A DNA stretch of 64,000 nucleotides from Lishizhenia tianjinensis (GTDB lineage: Bacteria; Bacteroidota; Bacteroidia; Flavobacteriales_D; Crocinitomicaceae). Of the stretch, positions 1 through 9,400 are shown piece by piece (position 1 is the first letter of the stretch; each line of letters starts with the position of its first letter). The stretch covers positions 1 to 64,000 of the forward strand of contig NZ_FPAS01000005.1 of assembly GCF_900116425.1 (NCBI RefSeq). Direction: 5' to 3'. Position numbers and translations under genes: made by a program. The notes beneath the pieces were generated by a model. It searched no databases. It was not told the DNA's origin and saw nothing but the letters and a program-made list of their open reading frames with translations.

Positions 1-3000
1 CTCTCTATTACTACTGTATCATTACTTTAAGTGGAGGTGGATGTTCTGAAATTGTTTCGAACACTGCCCAAGTCATTGTTCAACCTCAAGCTATTATTGA
101 TGTACAACCTTTGGCCTTTGACAGTATTTGTGTGGGAGGTAGTATTAACAATCCTCTTACGGTTAGTTATACTCAGGGAGTAGGAAATCCAAGTTACCAG
201 TGGTTTGTGAATGGTACCCAAATCACAAATAATTCACCTTCTTTTACACCTCCTAATTTTAATACTACGGGAGATTACTTTGTAGAAGTCATTATTGATT
301 TAGATGGAAACGGTTGTGACGCTGTAGGATCTGACTCCACACACATCACTGTACTTCCTGACCCCGTAATTAATCTTCAACCCATAGATGCTATTTATTG
401 CCAAAACGCCAGTAATCCTGATACTCTAGTGGTAAGTGCTTCGGGTGGTTTAGGAAATTACAGCTACCAATGGTTTAGTAATACAACCAATAATAACACC
501 TCTGGAAATGCGATTCCTGGGGCTACTGATTCTACTTTCGTTCCTAATGTTAGCAATATAGGTGACATCTATTATTACTGTGAAGTCACACAAACAGGTG
601 CAAATTGTAATGTCACTTCAAATACTGCTCTTATACAAATTACACCTGCACCCGTTTTCAGCACCTTACCTTTATCTACGCAAGATTTATGTCTAGATGG
701 AATTGCCTTACCCCTCGAAGTAAATTATCAAAATGGAACAAGCAGTGCAAATTATCAATGGTACGTCAATACTGTAAATTCAAATTCTGGAGGAGTAATC
801 ATACCTGGTGCAACTTCAAACATTTACACCCCATTAAGTGATAGTAGTACATTAGGTAGCAATTATTATTACTGTATTATAAGTTTCAATATTGGAGGTT
901 GTTCCGAAATTATTTCACCTGTTGGACAAGTGAATGTTTATCCTCAACCTGTTATTTCAATTCAGCCGCTAGAAAATGATAGTTTGTGTGCGGGCGGAAC
1001 CTTATCTTCTCCGTTGGAGGTTGCATATAGCTCTGGAATAGGAAACCCAAGTTATCAATGGTATTTAGGAAATGTATCACTTGTGAATGATACCCTTTCA
1101 ACTTATACTCCACCTATGTACTCAACAACAGGAAATTTTAATTATTCAGTGGAAATAGAATTAGATGGGAATGGTTGTAATTTACTTACTTCCGACACTT
1201 CATTCATCGTGATCTTACCCGATCCAATAATTACATTGCAACCGCAAGACGCTGAGTATTGTCAAAACTCTCAATCAACTCTTCCTCTAAGCGTTTCTTC
1301 AACGGGTGGTATTGGTGCAAATTCATACCAATGGTATTACAATGTATCTACTAATACCTCTGCAGGAACATTAATTCCAGGAGCAACGGACTCAACCTAC
1401 ATCCCCTCAACAGCAATTGTTGGAACTGTATACTATTATTGTGTTCTAACTCAAACAGGAGTAGATTGTTCAACTACAAGTCAACCAGCAGCGATAGTTG
1501 TTAACGCACCTCCGAGTATAGATCAACACCCCATTGGATACCAAGAACTTTGTTTAGGAGGAAGTACAATCCCCTTGTCAACATCTTACATTAATGGTAC
1601 GGGGACAGGAAACTATCAGTGGTACGTAAACACAACTTATTCAAGTCAAAATGGAACTATTATAAATGGAGCAACCACATCTTCCTACACTCCACCATCC
1701 AACCAAGTAGATAGCCTTTATTACTACTGTGAAATCAATTTTCTAACTGGAGGTTGTGATATGATTACATCCAACATAGCAACGGTTGTAATTAATATAG
1801 ACCCTATTATTACTGTAGATCCTATAGTTTCTCAAACCATTTGTTTCGAGGACCCCATAGACTCTGCATTATCTATATCGCATCAAGGTGGGGTGGGGAA
1901 TCCAATTTATCAATGGTACTTAGTTGGAAGTCCAAATCAAGCTATACTTGGCGAAACAGATAGTTCCTATTTTCCAATTATGAACCAACCCGGTAATTTC
2001 AATTATTTCGTCACTTTAAATTATACTGGGAATGGTTGTGATGTAGACACTTCTCAATTGGCAGAAATCATCGTGAATCCACTCCCTACGTTAACCAATA
2101 TTATGGATACTTTAATTTGTAACAATACCCTTACAAATATTAGCCTATCGGCTTCAATTACCTCTAATTTTAATTGGTTAGCAATTGATAACCCTAATGT
2201 TAGTGGAGAAACTTTACAACTTCAGAACACCTCATTTATTCAGGATTCCCTAACCAACACTACGAGTTCTCCACAAATAGTTGAATATATTGTTACTCCT
2301 ATTTCCATAGTAGATAATTGTCCAGGCCGTGATACTATAATACAGGTTATTGTTCAACCAGACATAGAATTAAGCATGCCTACCAGCATCGAAATTTGTT
2401 CTGGATCTCCTGTAAACGTTTTACTTGCTTCTAATGTAGCTGCTGAATTCAGTTGGTTCGTGAGTATAGATAATCCAAACGTTAGCGGCGAATCTATTTC
2501 AACAAGCACCAATACTCTAATTAATGATTATCTGATAAACAACTCAAACACAAATCAGGTAGTAGTATACTCAGTATTTCCGGTTTCAACGGAAGGTAAT
2601 TGTATAGGAGAAGCTCAACCACTAGTTGTAACCGTTAAACCACCCATAGAATTGATTAGTTCCGATAGTTTAGCCGTTTGTTCTAATACCCCTTTAAACC
2701 TTCATTTGGTAGCAAACACTAATGTTAACTTCAGTTGGTATGCAGATCCATCCGTAGACATATTGAATGAAACCACAAGTGTGGTAAATGGGGATATAAT
2801 CGACGACATACTTGAAAACCTGGTCAACTTTCCACAGGAGGTAATCTATCATGTAATTGCAACTTCAACAGTAAATGGTTGCTCTAGCCCTATTATACCG
2901 GTTAGTGTATTTGTTAACCCTATACCAACCGTAGACCCGCTAACCGACACCATTTTTTGTCATAACGAAATCGTAGCTCCAATTTCATTTAATGGTCCCG

Positions 3001-4805
3001 TAAATGGTAGTATTTACACTTGGACCTCTTCCAATACAAGCACAGGTCTTTATTTACAAAATGACATCAACTCTCTCCCTGGTTTTACAGCGAATAATAC
3101 AAGCGGTTCTATCAATACATCTACAATTAATGTACTTCCAAGTTTCTCTAATTTCGGAACAACATGTTATGGCTCATCCACGTCGTTCAACCTTCAGGTT
3201 CTTCCGCAAACAGATGTATCTCCCCTTTTAGATATAGAGATTTGCGACAATAACAATGTTGTGCAAATCACCCCGTCAAGTTCTATAGCTAGCACTCAAT
3301 TCAATTGGTCAAATTCAAACACAGATGTTGGTTTAAATGCTAATGGTATTGGTCATGTTCCCGCCTTCGTAGCGACAAATACCAGCATAAATGATATTAT
3401 TTCCACGGTTACTATCACCCCAAGTTTTGTCCTTAATAACCACAGTTGTGACGGGGTAGCTGTCGACTACACGATCACTGTTCATCCTTCTCCAAAGGTT
3501 CTGAATACAGATATAGAAATCTGTTCTGAACAATCCACAGACATATTGTTAAATGCTACTCTTCCGAGTCAATTTGAATGGATTGCTACCCCAACACCTA
3601 ACGTGTACAATGAAACCTCTTTTCCGCTTCAAAATAACTCATACATTAATGACAATCTTGTAAACAACACATTAACAAGTCATGTTGTAGAGTACACGGT
3701 AACTGCAACGTCTAATCTAAATGGTTGCATTGGACCGGATAGCACTCTAGAAGTCACTGTACACCCTCTTCCAATTGTTGGCTTGGAGATCATTACAGAC
3801 CCTATATGTGAACAAAGCCCTGTAGCCTTCCAAAACAACAGTATCGGTAACTTAGATTTCATGTGGTATTTTGGTGATGGCGATTCTTCTTTCTTGGTCA
3901 ATCCAACCCACATATACGACTCCATGGGTGTCTTTAATTTAAGCCTACACGCTCTAAATCCACTAAATGGTTGTACCAATGAAATAGATACTATTGTGTC
4001 AATTCTACCAATACCCAATGCAGAATTCATAATTTCTGATAGTATAGGATGTGATGTATTAAACGTTCTCTTTACAGCAGAAGAAACGCAACCATCTTGG
4101 AATTACCAATGGTATTTTGGTGATCTAGATAGCTCTGCGCAATTCGGTTTAGCTGGTTACCAGTTTACAGAAATTGGTTGTCATGATATTTCACTTACGG
4201 TTACGGACATTACAGGGTGTGCTTCTAACAACACCATGATTAACGGGGTATGTTTATATAAAACTCCTATTGCAAGTATCTATATAGACAACTCAACCAT
4301 TTCTACTTTCGACCCCACGGTACAGTTCATCAACCAATCTCTTTATGCAACATCCTATGTGTGGGATTTTGGCGATGGAAGCTCTAGTATAGTTGAACAT
4401 CCTGTACATACTTACCCTGATTATGGGCAAAACTATACTATTATTCTCACCGCTTCAAACGAAATAGGCTGTAGTGATACTACACAGAAAACGATTACTA
4501 TTAAAGAAGATTTAATACTTTATGTTCCCAACACTTTTACTCCAAATGCAGATGATTTCAATAATGTGTTTAAACCCATACTTGCTCAAGGCTATGATCA
4601 ACACACTTACAATTTAAAGATATACAACAGGTGGGGAGAATTGGTATTTGAAAGTAACAAACCTACTATAGGTTGGAACGGAAGCGTTCACAACCTTGGT
4701 AACAATATTTGTAAAGACGGTACATACACCTGGATACTCGAAATAGATGCGCTTCAAGACGGTGAAAGAAAACAATTTACGGGTCATGTTAATTTGATTA
4801 AATAG
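1..4805 (+). CDS. Giant Ig-like/PKD repeat surface protein with type B T9SS sorting domain (5' partial)
   Basis: The reading frame is open from the left edge, with its first full codon at base 3, so the start lies outside the window. The visible 1600 residues begin with seven Ig-like units of about 95 residues, each with a YQWY/F core and mostly a YYYC strand. Next come PKD-like units of a second type with NPNVSGE motifs, then three PKD domains with FGDGDS, FGDLDS and FGDGSS near bases 3870, 4120 and 4370. The last ~95 residues (TFTPNADDFNN, YNRWGELVFES, GTYTWILE) match the gliding-motility C-terminal (CHU_C) family, which directs export through the type IX system. The protein is probably surface-attached or released and may act in adhesion or gliding; the ligand is unknown. 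The first seven domains form a three-domain super-repeat. Confidence 0.9.
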   Translation, partial: LYYYCIITLSGGGCSEIVSNTAQVIVQPQAIIDVQPLAFDSICVGGSINNPLTVSYTQGVGNPSYQWFVNGTQITNNSPSFTPPNFNTTGDYFVEVIIDLDGNGCDAVGSDSTHITVLPDPVINLQPIDAIYCQNASNPDTLVVSASGGLGNYSYQWFSNTTNNNTSGNAIPGATDSTFVPNVSNIGDIYYYCEVTQTGANCNVTSNTALIQITPAPVFSTLPLSTQDLCLDGIALPLEVNYQNGTSSANYQWYVNTVNSNSGGVIIPGATSNIYTPLSDSSTLGSNYYYCIISFNIGGCSEIISPVGQVNVYPQPVISIQPLENDSLCAGGTLSSPLEVAYSSGIGNPSYQWYLGNVSLVNDTLSTYTPPMYSTTGNFNYSVEIELDGNGCNLLTSDTSFIVILPDPIITLQPQDAEYCQNSQSTLPLSVSSTGGIGANSYQWYYNVSTNTSAGTLIPGATDSTYIPSTAIVGTVYYYCVLTQTGVDCSTTSQPAAIVVNAPPSIDQHPIGYQELCLGGSTIPLSTSYINGTGTGNYQWYVNTTYSSQNGTIINGATTSSYTPPSNQVDSLYYYCEINFLTGGCDMITSNIATVVINIDPIITVDPIVSQTICFEDPIDSALSISHQGGVGNPIYQWYLVGSPNQAILGETDSSYFPIMNQPGNFNYFVTLNYTGNGCDVDTSQLAEIIVNPLPTLTNIMDTLICNNTLTNISLSASITSNFNWLAIDNPNVSGETLQLQNTSFIQDSLTNTTSSPQIVEYIVTPISIVDNCPGRDTIIQVIVQPDIELSMPTSIEICSGSPVNVLLASNVAAEFSWFVSIDNPNVSGESISTSTNTLINDYLINNSNTNQVVVYSVFPVSTEGNCIGEAQPLVVTVKPPIELISSDSLAVCSNTPLNLHLVANTNVNFSWYADPSVDILNETTSVVNGDIIDDILENLVNFPQEVIYHVIATSTVNGCSSPIIPVSVFVNPIPTVDPLTDTIFCHNEIVAPISFNGPVNGSIYTWTSSNTSTGLYLQNDINSLPGFTANNTSGSINTSTINVLPSFSNFGTTCYGSSTSFNLQVLPQTDVSPLLDIEICDNNNVVQITPSSSIASTQFNWSNSNTDVGLNANGIGHVPAFVATNTSINDIISTVTITPSFVLNNHSCDGVAVDYTITVHPSPKVLNTDIEICSEQSTDILLNATLPSQFEWIATPTPNVYNETSFPLQNNSYINDNLVNNTLTSHVVEYTVTATSNLNGCIGPDSTLEVTVHPLPIVGLEIITDPICEQSPVAFQNNSIGNLDFMWYFGDGDSSFLVNPTHIYDSMGVFNLSLHALNPLNGCTNEIDTIVSILPIPNAEFIISDSIGCDVLNVLFTAEETQPSWNYQWYFGDLDSSAQFGLAGYQFTEIGCHDISLTVTDITGCASNNTMINGVCLYKTPIASIYIDNSTISTFDPTVQFINQSLYATSYVWDFGDGSSSIVEHPVHTYPDYGQNYTIILTASNEIGCSDTTQKTITIKEDLILYVPNTFTPNADDFNNVFKPILAQGYDQHTYNLKIYNRWGELVFESNKPTIGWNGSVHNLGNNICKDGTYTWILEIDALQDGERKQFTGHVNLIK

Positions 4806-4821
4806 CTGGTTAAAATTTAAG

Positions 4822-4840
4822 TTCCCGATGATATCGGGAA
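4822..4840 (+). terminator. Stem-loop after the adhesin gene, weak terminator
   Basis: TTCCCGAT and ATCGGGAA form a perfect 8-bp stem with a 3-base loop, 17 bases after the adhesin stop codon. The following sequence is AT-rich but has no clean T run, so it may be a weak terminator or part of the intergenic repeat that starts here. Confidence 0.4.
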
Positions 4841-4941
4841 ATTTAAAGATTTAAGGATTATCTTCTTTTGAATTTTGAACCTTGAATTTTGATTTCATAC
4901 AAAGTGAGGGGACTATAATGGATGGCACGGCCGTTTGCCAA
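4838..4941. repeat. Dispersed intergenic repeat, copy A
   Basis: This stretch joins two modules. Bases 4838-4893 (ATTTAAAGATTTAAGG followed by alternating TTGAATTTTGAA units) recur near 40949-41013. Bases 4909-4941 are identical over 33 bp to 7114-7146. It lies between convergent genes and has no coding potential. Confidence 0.75.
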
Positions 4942-4965
4942 AAACAGCCCTGCATCAAACTCAAA

Positions 4966-6912
4966 TTATCGCTTTACAACTTTAAAGCTTTGGGCATGAT
5001 TTGCAAAACGGATAAAATATATTCCTGCTGGAAATGAACTCAAATCCACGGTGAATTCTTTTGTAGAAGCATCTTCCTTGATTAAAGTTCTTCCTAGATT
5101 ATCCAAAAGGATTATTCTGCCCAAAATTGAATTACCTGTTATGTTCAATTTGTCGTGCGTCGGATTGGGAAATAACTTTAGATCAGCGTGCTGTTCATTT
5201 ACTTTCAAAAGTTCAGGAATAACAAACTGAAACAATTGAACCGCGTTGGGTTGCATATTGAAAGAAAGTTCACCATTCGTTAATTGCACAGGGGCATGCG
5301 CTAAGGATTGATTTGCCGTTATGATTCCAATTGCTGCACTTTGAGTATACCCTTCAGCGATGAGCGAATCATAAACGTGGTGTGCATTGTTGATGGTATT
5401 ATCTATACGATAACTTCTCCCCAAGTGATTCCCTGTTAACCCAAGCACTTCCAACTTAAATTGTCTGTTAACTTGTTGTAAACTATCGAAATGGGCATAT
5501 ATGGGGATCGCATTATTGATTGAAGCAGGAACAGGATGATTATTGGAGACACTTATAAATCCTTGATAAATGGAATCTAGGTGGCTTATATCTCCACCTG
5601 TCAAATCTATATACCCTGCACTGTCGAATTGATTCACATTGAGTTTCCCTTCAAAAAGGCTATGATTGAAAGCCTCCACCAGCGCAGGTGGAATATAATT
5701 GGACACCAATACATTAAGTGTATCACTGTGAGCAGAAACCACCAAATCTACAGGAGCATTTGCCGCATATTGAACATGAACTCCTTTTAATTCATTGGCC
5801 AAACACAAGGCTTTATAGGCAGGTTTATGTATACTTCCATAACTAAGTAAACCATAATCCTTATGAAACTCATTTGTGCTTTGCTCAAAATCTTGCCAAG
5901 CAGCAACCATGTTATTTTCAATAGGACTTGCGGCCAAAGCTATCTGGTGCTTTACAAAATAAGCTTTTTGGAGTGGTGTTTCTCTCACTTCTGACTGCGT
6001 ATTCCATTCGCTTATTACTAAGGAAGGAAGGTTTATTCCCAAGCTATTACACTTCTGCTCAATATATTCAACTGCGTTGTGATTGCTTTGATAACTAATA
6101 TTGAAACTGTGCCATGAAATGAAATCTAAACTTTTGTTCCAAGCATAGGTAGAATCTAAGAGTTGACCAATGAGGGATGAATCTCCCCGAGCATTACTAA
6201 CATAACCATAAGGAGGTTGATAGTTAATATTGTTGGCCCAAAAGTTTGTTGCCGCACCTCCTACTGAAAGGTTGGTATTCACGGATTTCACTGCATCGTA
6301 AGTGTGTTGAAAAAGCTTGAAATATTCAGCGCTTGTACCCGTCCAGGAACCCAAATCTGGTTCATTCCAAAACTCAAAATAAGCGTTATCTATACCAAAA
6401 TCATTTACAATTTTATTGACCATGGCCACCACCATAGTATCCCAATGGGCGTAACTACTAGGTGGTTTAGTATTCAGCACATACCAACCGGGTGTAGTTG
6501 CAGCTGTACCGTCTGAAGAACTACTCAACCATGCCGGCATTTTTTCGAAAATAAAAAATACTTTATCCGCCTTATTCGCTAGCTCTTGCAAGGTGCTTTG
6601 AACCCCGTCCAATAATTGTAAACAATCTTGAAGGTTGCTAGAGTTATTCAACGCACTTTCAATTACATGCAAACGAATGGAGTTCTGACGCTTACCATTG
6701 GTTAAGAAATCTTGTTGCGCCGCTGTTGTTTTTGGTACATAAAATACCCCAGGTTGATAATTTGTACCTACTGGTGTAAGTAGAGTGTCTAAATATAAGT
6801 TCACTGTTGTTTGACTCAACAGCGGGCATGAAAACAACCAGAATAAAAGAGCCATTCCCTTCCACCTCATTCGTTTGATATGCCTTTGATTAATTCTGTA
6901 TTTAGAACGCAT
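4966..6912 (-). CDS. Secreted GH39-like glycoside hydrolase with type A T9SS sorting domain
   Basis: 648 residues. The basic N-terminus runs into a hydrophobic signal (MALLFWLFSCPLLSQ); the true start may be Met15 or Met20, since the first residues are unusually charged for a leader. Residues ~40-370 form a TIM-barrel-like glycosidase. FEFWNEPD gives a predicted acid/base Glu184, and LVISEWNT gives a predicted nucleophile Glu302, the pattern of family GH39 (beta-xylosidase/alpha-iduronidase clan A). The C-terminus (~575-648: LFPNPTHDKLNI, GIYFIRF, VVKR) is a type A T9SS sorting domain, so the enzyme should cross the outer membrane and be released or anchored. The substrate is unknown, and no polysaccharide-utilisation genes lie beside it. 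It is transcribed convergently with the adhesin. Confidence 0.8.
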   Translation of the reverse strand: MRSKYRINQRHIKRMRWKGMALLFWLFSCPLLSQTTVNLYLDTLLTPVGTNYQPGVFYVPKTTAAQQDFLTNGKRQNSIRLHVIESALNNSSNLQDCLQLLDGVQSTLQELANKADKVFFIFEKMPAWLSSSSDGTAATTPGWYVLNTKPPSSYAHWDTMVVAMVNKIVNDFGIDNAYFEFWNEPDLGSWTGTSAEYFKLFQHTYDAVKSVNTNLSVGGAATNFWANNINYQPPYGYVSNARGDSSLIGQLLDSTYAWNKSLDFISWHSFNISYQSNHNAVEYIEQKCNSLGINLPSLVISEWNTQSEVRETPLQKAYFVKHQIALAASPIENNMVAAWQDFEQSTNEFHKDYGLLSYGSIHKPAYKALCLANELKGVHVQYAANAPVDLVVSAHSDTLNVLVSNYIPPALVEAFNHSLFEGKLNVNQFDSAGYIDLTGGDISHLDSIYQGFISVSNNHPVPASINNAIPIYAHFDSLQQVNRQFKLEVLGLTGNHLGRSYRIDNTINNAHHVYDSLIAEGYTQSAAIGIITANQSLAHAPVQLTNGELSFNMQPNAVQLFQFVIPELLKVNEQHADLKLFPNPTHDKLNITGNSILGRIILLDNLGRTLIKEDASTKEFTVDLSSFPAGIYFIRFANHAQSFKVVKR

Positions 6913-6969
6913 TTTTTAGTCAATTGATTTACAATACACTACACCAATAAACATAGTTATTTTTCCGAA

Positions 6970-7190
6970 ATTCTCACCTTGAATTTCAAATTTTCCTTCT
7001 CAAACAGTGACAGCAATGGCAGCGCCGTGAAGTTAGGCCTTAGTAAGCGCAAGGGAAAGGTTACGACCACCGGAAGTGGCATTGATTTTTTGTGCGACTT
7101 AGGTCGTAACGAAGGGACTATAATGGATGGCACGGCCGTTTGCCAAGACAGTATGGAGTGTGAGTAAGGAGTCCTGAGGTAAATTATTCT
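6970..7190. repeat. Dispersed intergenic repeat, copy B, filling most of a 334-base gap
   Basis: The gap 6913-7246 holds no convincing gene. Its core has GACAGCAATGGCAGC (7009-7023), TTACGACCACCGGAAGTG (7061-7078, reverse-complemented exactly at 41110-41127), a 33-bp block shared with copy A (7114-7146) and a CAGTATGGAGTGTGAG tail that resembles sequences near 42820, 43320 and 47543. This makes it the most complete copy of the family in the window. Confidence 0.75.
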
Positions 7191-7221
7191 GTGTAAAAAA
7201 GAATGGAAAAATTAATCTGTT

Positions 7222-7229
7222 TACTTTTA
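7222..7229 (+). promoter_or_regulatory. Putative -7 promoter element of the PAS histidine kinase gene
   Basis: TACTTTTA resembles the Bacteroidetes -7 consensus TAnnTTTG with one mismatch, 17 bases before the kinase ATG. No clear -33 element was identified. Confidence 0.35.
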
Positions 7230-7246
7230 CTACAAATTTTTGAGGC

Positions 7247-8755
7247 ATGAACGAGAAGTTTGAGAAGATATTTGAGCACAGTAATGAAGGATTATTGGTG
7301 GTAAATAGCTCGGGGGTGATAGACACTTTGAACCCGAAACTTTTGAAACTTTTTGGTTATGATGATGAAAAGGAAATCTTGGGTCAAAAGCTTGAGATAC
7401 TGATCCCTAGAAGGTATACCAAGAGTCATGTTGGCTACCGTGAAAAATACAACGCCGCTCCCTCTAACCGTTCTATGGGAGCTGGGAGAAACTTGATGGC
7501 TTTGCGTAAAGATGGTACTGAATTTCCGGTGGAAGTCAGTTTGAGTCACTACGAAGAAAACGGCGAAACCAAATCCATTGCCTTTGTGGTAGACATCTCT
7601 AAACGTGTGGCCATAGATACGGAATTGAAAAAGCTAAACAACCAATTGGAAGAGGAAGTTGTGAAGCGTACCAAAGAGGTAAATGCGCAAAACAAAATGT
7701 TACGTTCCATAGCCGAGAACTTCCCAAATGGAAACATCTTTATCATCGATAAAAACTTCATTATAGAATGGGCCGATGGTTCGATGTTACGTAGCATGGG
7801 ATTGACCGACTCTTCGTTAAAAGGAATCTCTTTTATTGAACGTTTGGGAGATCATGTAAAACCCGTGATTACCGAAAAACTACCCCGTCTTTTCAAGGGT
7901 GAAACCATTAAATTTGAAATAGAATTTAAGGAAAAATACTTCTCTATTTACGGGGTTCCATTAACTGAAAAAAATGGAGCTACCGACAGTGCTTTGTTGG
8001 TAGAAATGGACGTGACCATAGAGAAACATGCTGAATTGAACATAGAACGCGCCTTGCAAAAGGAGAAAGACTTGAATGAATTGAAATCGCGTTTCGTGGC
8101 CATGGCTTCGCATGAATTTAGAACTCCTTTGAGTACCATAGATACCTCTGCCACCCTTATTTCTAAGTACACAGAAACGGAACAAGATGAAAAGCGCTCC
8201 GTGCACGTGAAGCGTATTAAACGTATGGTTTCGAATCTTACGCAAATTTTGAACGACTTCCTTTCTTTGGAAAAATTAGAGTCTGGGTTAATCAAACCCA
8301 ATGTTTCTAGTTTCAATTTCCATTCTTTAATTGAGGAAGTAATAGATGAAGTGGGATTGATCAAGCGCAAGGAACAATTTATAGAACTCGATTACGGTTT
8401 AACGACCTCACAAGTCATCTCATCGGATCAAAACATCTTGAAAAACTGTATTACCAATTTGGTTTCTAACGCCTGTAAATACAGTCCAGAAGGTGCAACA
8501 ATTGACCTCATCATTAGCGAAGAAAATGGTAACATACATGTTAAAGTGAAGGATCAAGGAATTGGAATACCGGAAGAAGATCAACAACGCTTATTTTCTC
8601 GTTTTCACAGGGCAAGAAATGTAACCAACATCGAAGGTACTGGACTGGGACTCAACATTGTAAAAAGATACATGGATGTTTTGGAAGGAAACATCACCTT
8701 TACCAGTAAAGTGGGCGAAGGATCTACCTTTGAATTGTGCTTTCCAAAAAATTGA
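7247..8755 (+). CDS. PAS-domain sensor histidine kinase, FixL-like
   Basis: 502 residues with no obvious membrane segment, so probably cytoplasmic. Order: PAS domain (~5-120), short coiled coil (~122-150), second PAS-like domain (~150-260), HisKA with SHEFRTPL (phospho-acceptor His289), and an HATPase domain with the N box (NLVSNACKYSP), G1 (DQGIGI) and G2 (GTGLGL). The first PAS aligns with the haem PAS of FixL: His61 of SHVGYREKY falls at the proximal haem ligand and Arg81 of GAGR at the oxygen-contacting arginine. These residues also occur in PAS domains without haem, so oxygen sensing is an inference. The position directly before a receiver-CRP regulator and the cbb3 oxidase genes fits a FixL role. 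The ATG follows a plausible promoter by 17 bases. Confidence 0.88.
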   Translation: MNEKFEKIFEHSNEGLLVVNSSGVIDTLNPKLLKLFGYDDEKEILGQKLEILIPRRYTKSHVGYREKYNAAPSNRSMGAGRNLMALRKDGTEFPVEVSLSHYEENGETKSIAFVVDISKRVAIDTELKKLNNQLEEEVVKRTKEVNAQNKMLRSIAENFPNGNIFIIDKNFIIEWADGSMLRSMGLTDSSLKGISFIERLGDHVKPVITEKLPRLFKGETIKFEIEFKEKYFSIYGVPLTEKNGATDSALLVEMDVTIEKHAELNIERALQKEKDLNELKSRFVAMASHEFRTPLSTIDTSATLISKYTETEQDEKRSVHVKRIKRMVSNLTQILNDFLSLEKLESGLIKPNVSSFNFHSLIEEVIDEVGLIKRKEQFIELDYGLTTSQVISSDQNILKNCITNLVSNACKYSPEGATIDLIISEENGNIHVKVKDQGIGIPEEDQQRLFSRFHRARNVTNIEGTGLGLNIVKRYMDVLEGNITFTSKVGEGSTFELCFPKN

Positions 8756-8765
8756 TAAATATCAA
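8752..8765. promoter_or_regulatory. FNR-type operator before the 178-aa gene
   Basis: TTGATAAATATCAA is a perfect match to the FNR consensus TTGATnnnnATCAA. It overlaps the kinase stop codon. A -7-like element (CATCTTTG, 8810-8817) just before the next ATG would place the operator centre about 62 bases upstream of transcription start, a classic class I activator spacing. Confidence 0.7.
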
Positions 8766-8821
8766 TTTTCTTTACCTTAATCGTCAATATTTAAAGTACT
8801 AACAACACTCATCTTTGTAAG

Positions 8822-9358
8822 ATGTTTAAGCTGTTAGTCATAACGTCTTTAGAGGAAAGTATAGTTCCTTACCTGCACAATGTTCTCGAGTACTTTGCCG
8901 ATAACAACGTGCACATAGATGTGATTCACGGATATGAACCGCAGAAAGACAGTGCCATTAGCATAATGAACTTAAACGACCTGATTTACAGGGAGAAAGT
9001 TAAAAAAATGGACGCTATCGTTTTACAAAACAAAGCTTTAACACAACATTTAATAAATTTTCAGCTCCACGGAAAAGTTCGTATTGGCGAGATAGAAGAC
9101 TTGGTTCAAAATCAACTAGATGCGAACAAATACGACGCTATCCTGTTTACCTATGAAATTCCAAAGAGCGTTAGTAGAAAATTAAAACAATATCAGGTCC
9201 CCCTATTCTTACCAACCTCTTCTCGTTATACCTATCACTTGTCTTTCGAACAAAATTCGGAAGATACTACATCAATAGGTGAACTTACTGAAGTAATTCG
9301 TCGTCTAAATATGGTTGAGCAAGAGGGGGGATTTCTGTTAAACGTACCTCACATTTAG
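8822..9358 (+). CDS. Unknown cytoplasmic protein behind an FNR-type operator
   Basis: 178 residues, not recognised. It starts with a beta strand (KLLVITS) and alternates predicted strands and helices (VHIDVIHGYEP, MDAIVLQNKAL, YDAILFTYEIP, VPLFLPTS), suggesting a Rossmann- or Usp-like alpha/beta fold. It has no signal peptide, no membrane segment and no cysteine, so it is unlikely to bind a metal cluster through Cys. It lies between the histidine kinase and its probable partner regulator, separated from the latter by 42 bases, and a perfect FNR box precedes it. A role in the low-oxygen response, perhaps as an accessory to the two-component pair, is inference from position only. A universal-stress-like protein is one alternative. 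Confidence 0.7.
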   Translation: MFKLLVITSLEESIVPYLHNVLEYFADNNVHIDVIHGYEPQKDSAISIMNLNDLIYREKVKKMDAIVLQNKALTQHLINFQLHGKVRIGEIEDLVQNQLDANKYDAILFTYEIPKSVSRKLKQYQVPLFLPTSSRYTYHLSFEQNSEDTTSIGELTEVIRRLNMVEQEGGFLLNVPHI

Positions 9359-9400
9359 GCTGATTTTACTTACCTTTATCTTATACATCAATACTAAGCA

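Noticed and set aside
3680-4030. Open frame of 116 codons antisense to the adhesin
   Set aside because: It lies wholly within a strong repeat-protein gene and has no homology or promoter of its own; the same holds for other antisense frames over real genes.
6979-7167. Short frame in the gap before the kinase
   Set aside because: It is contained in the dispersed repeat and its codons follow the repeat, not a protein family.
7948-8370. Open frame of 140 codons opposite the histidine kinase
   Set aside because: It overlaps the well-supported HisKA region in antisense and encodes no recognisable protein.
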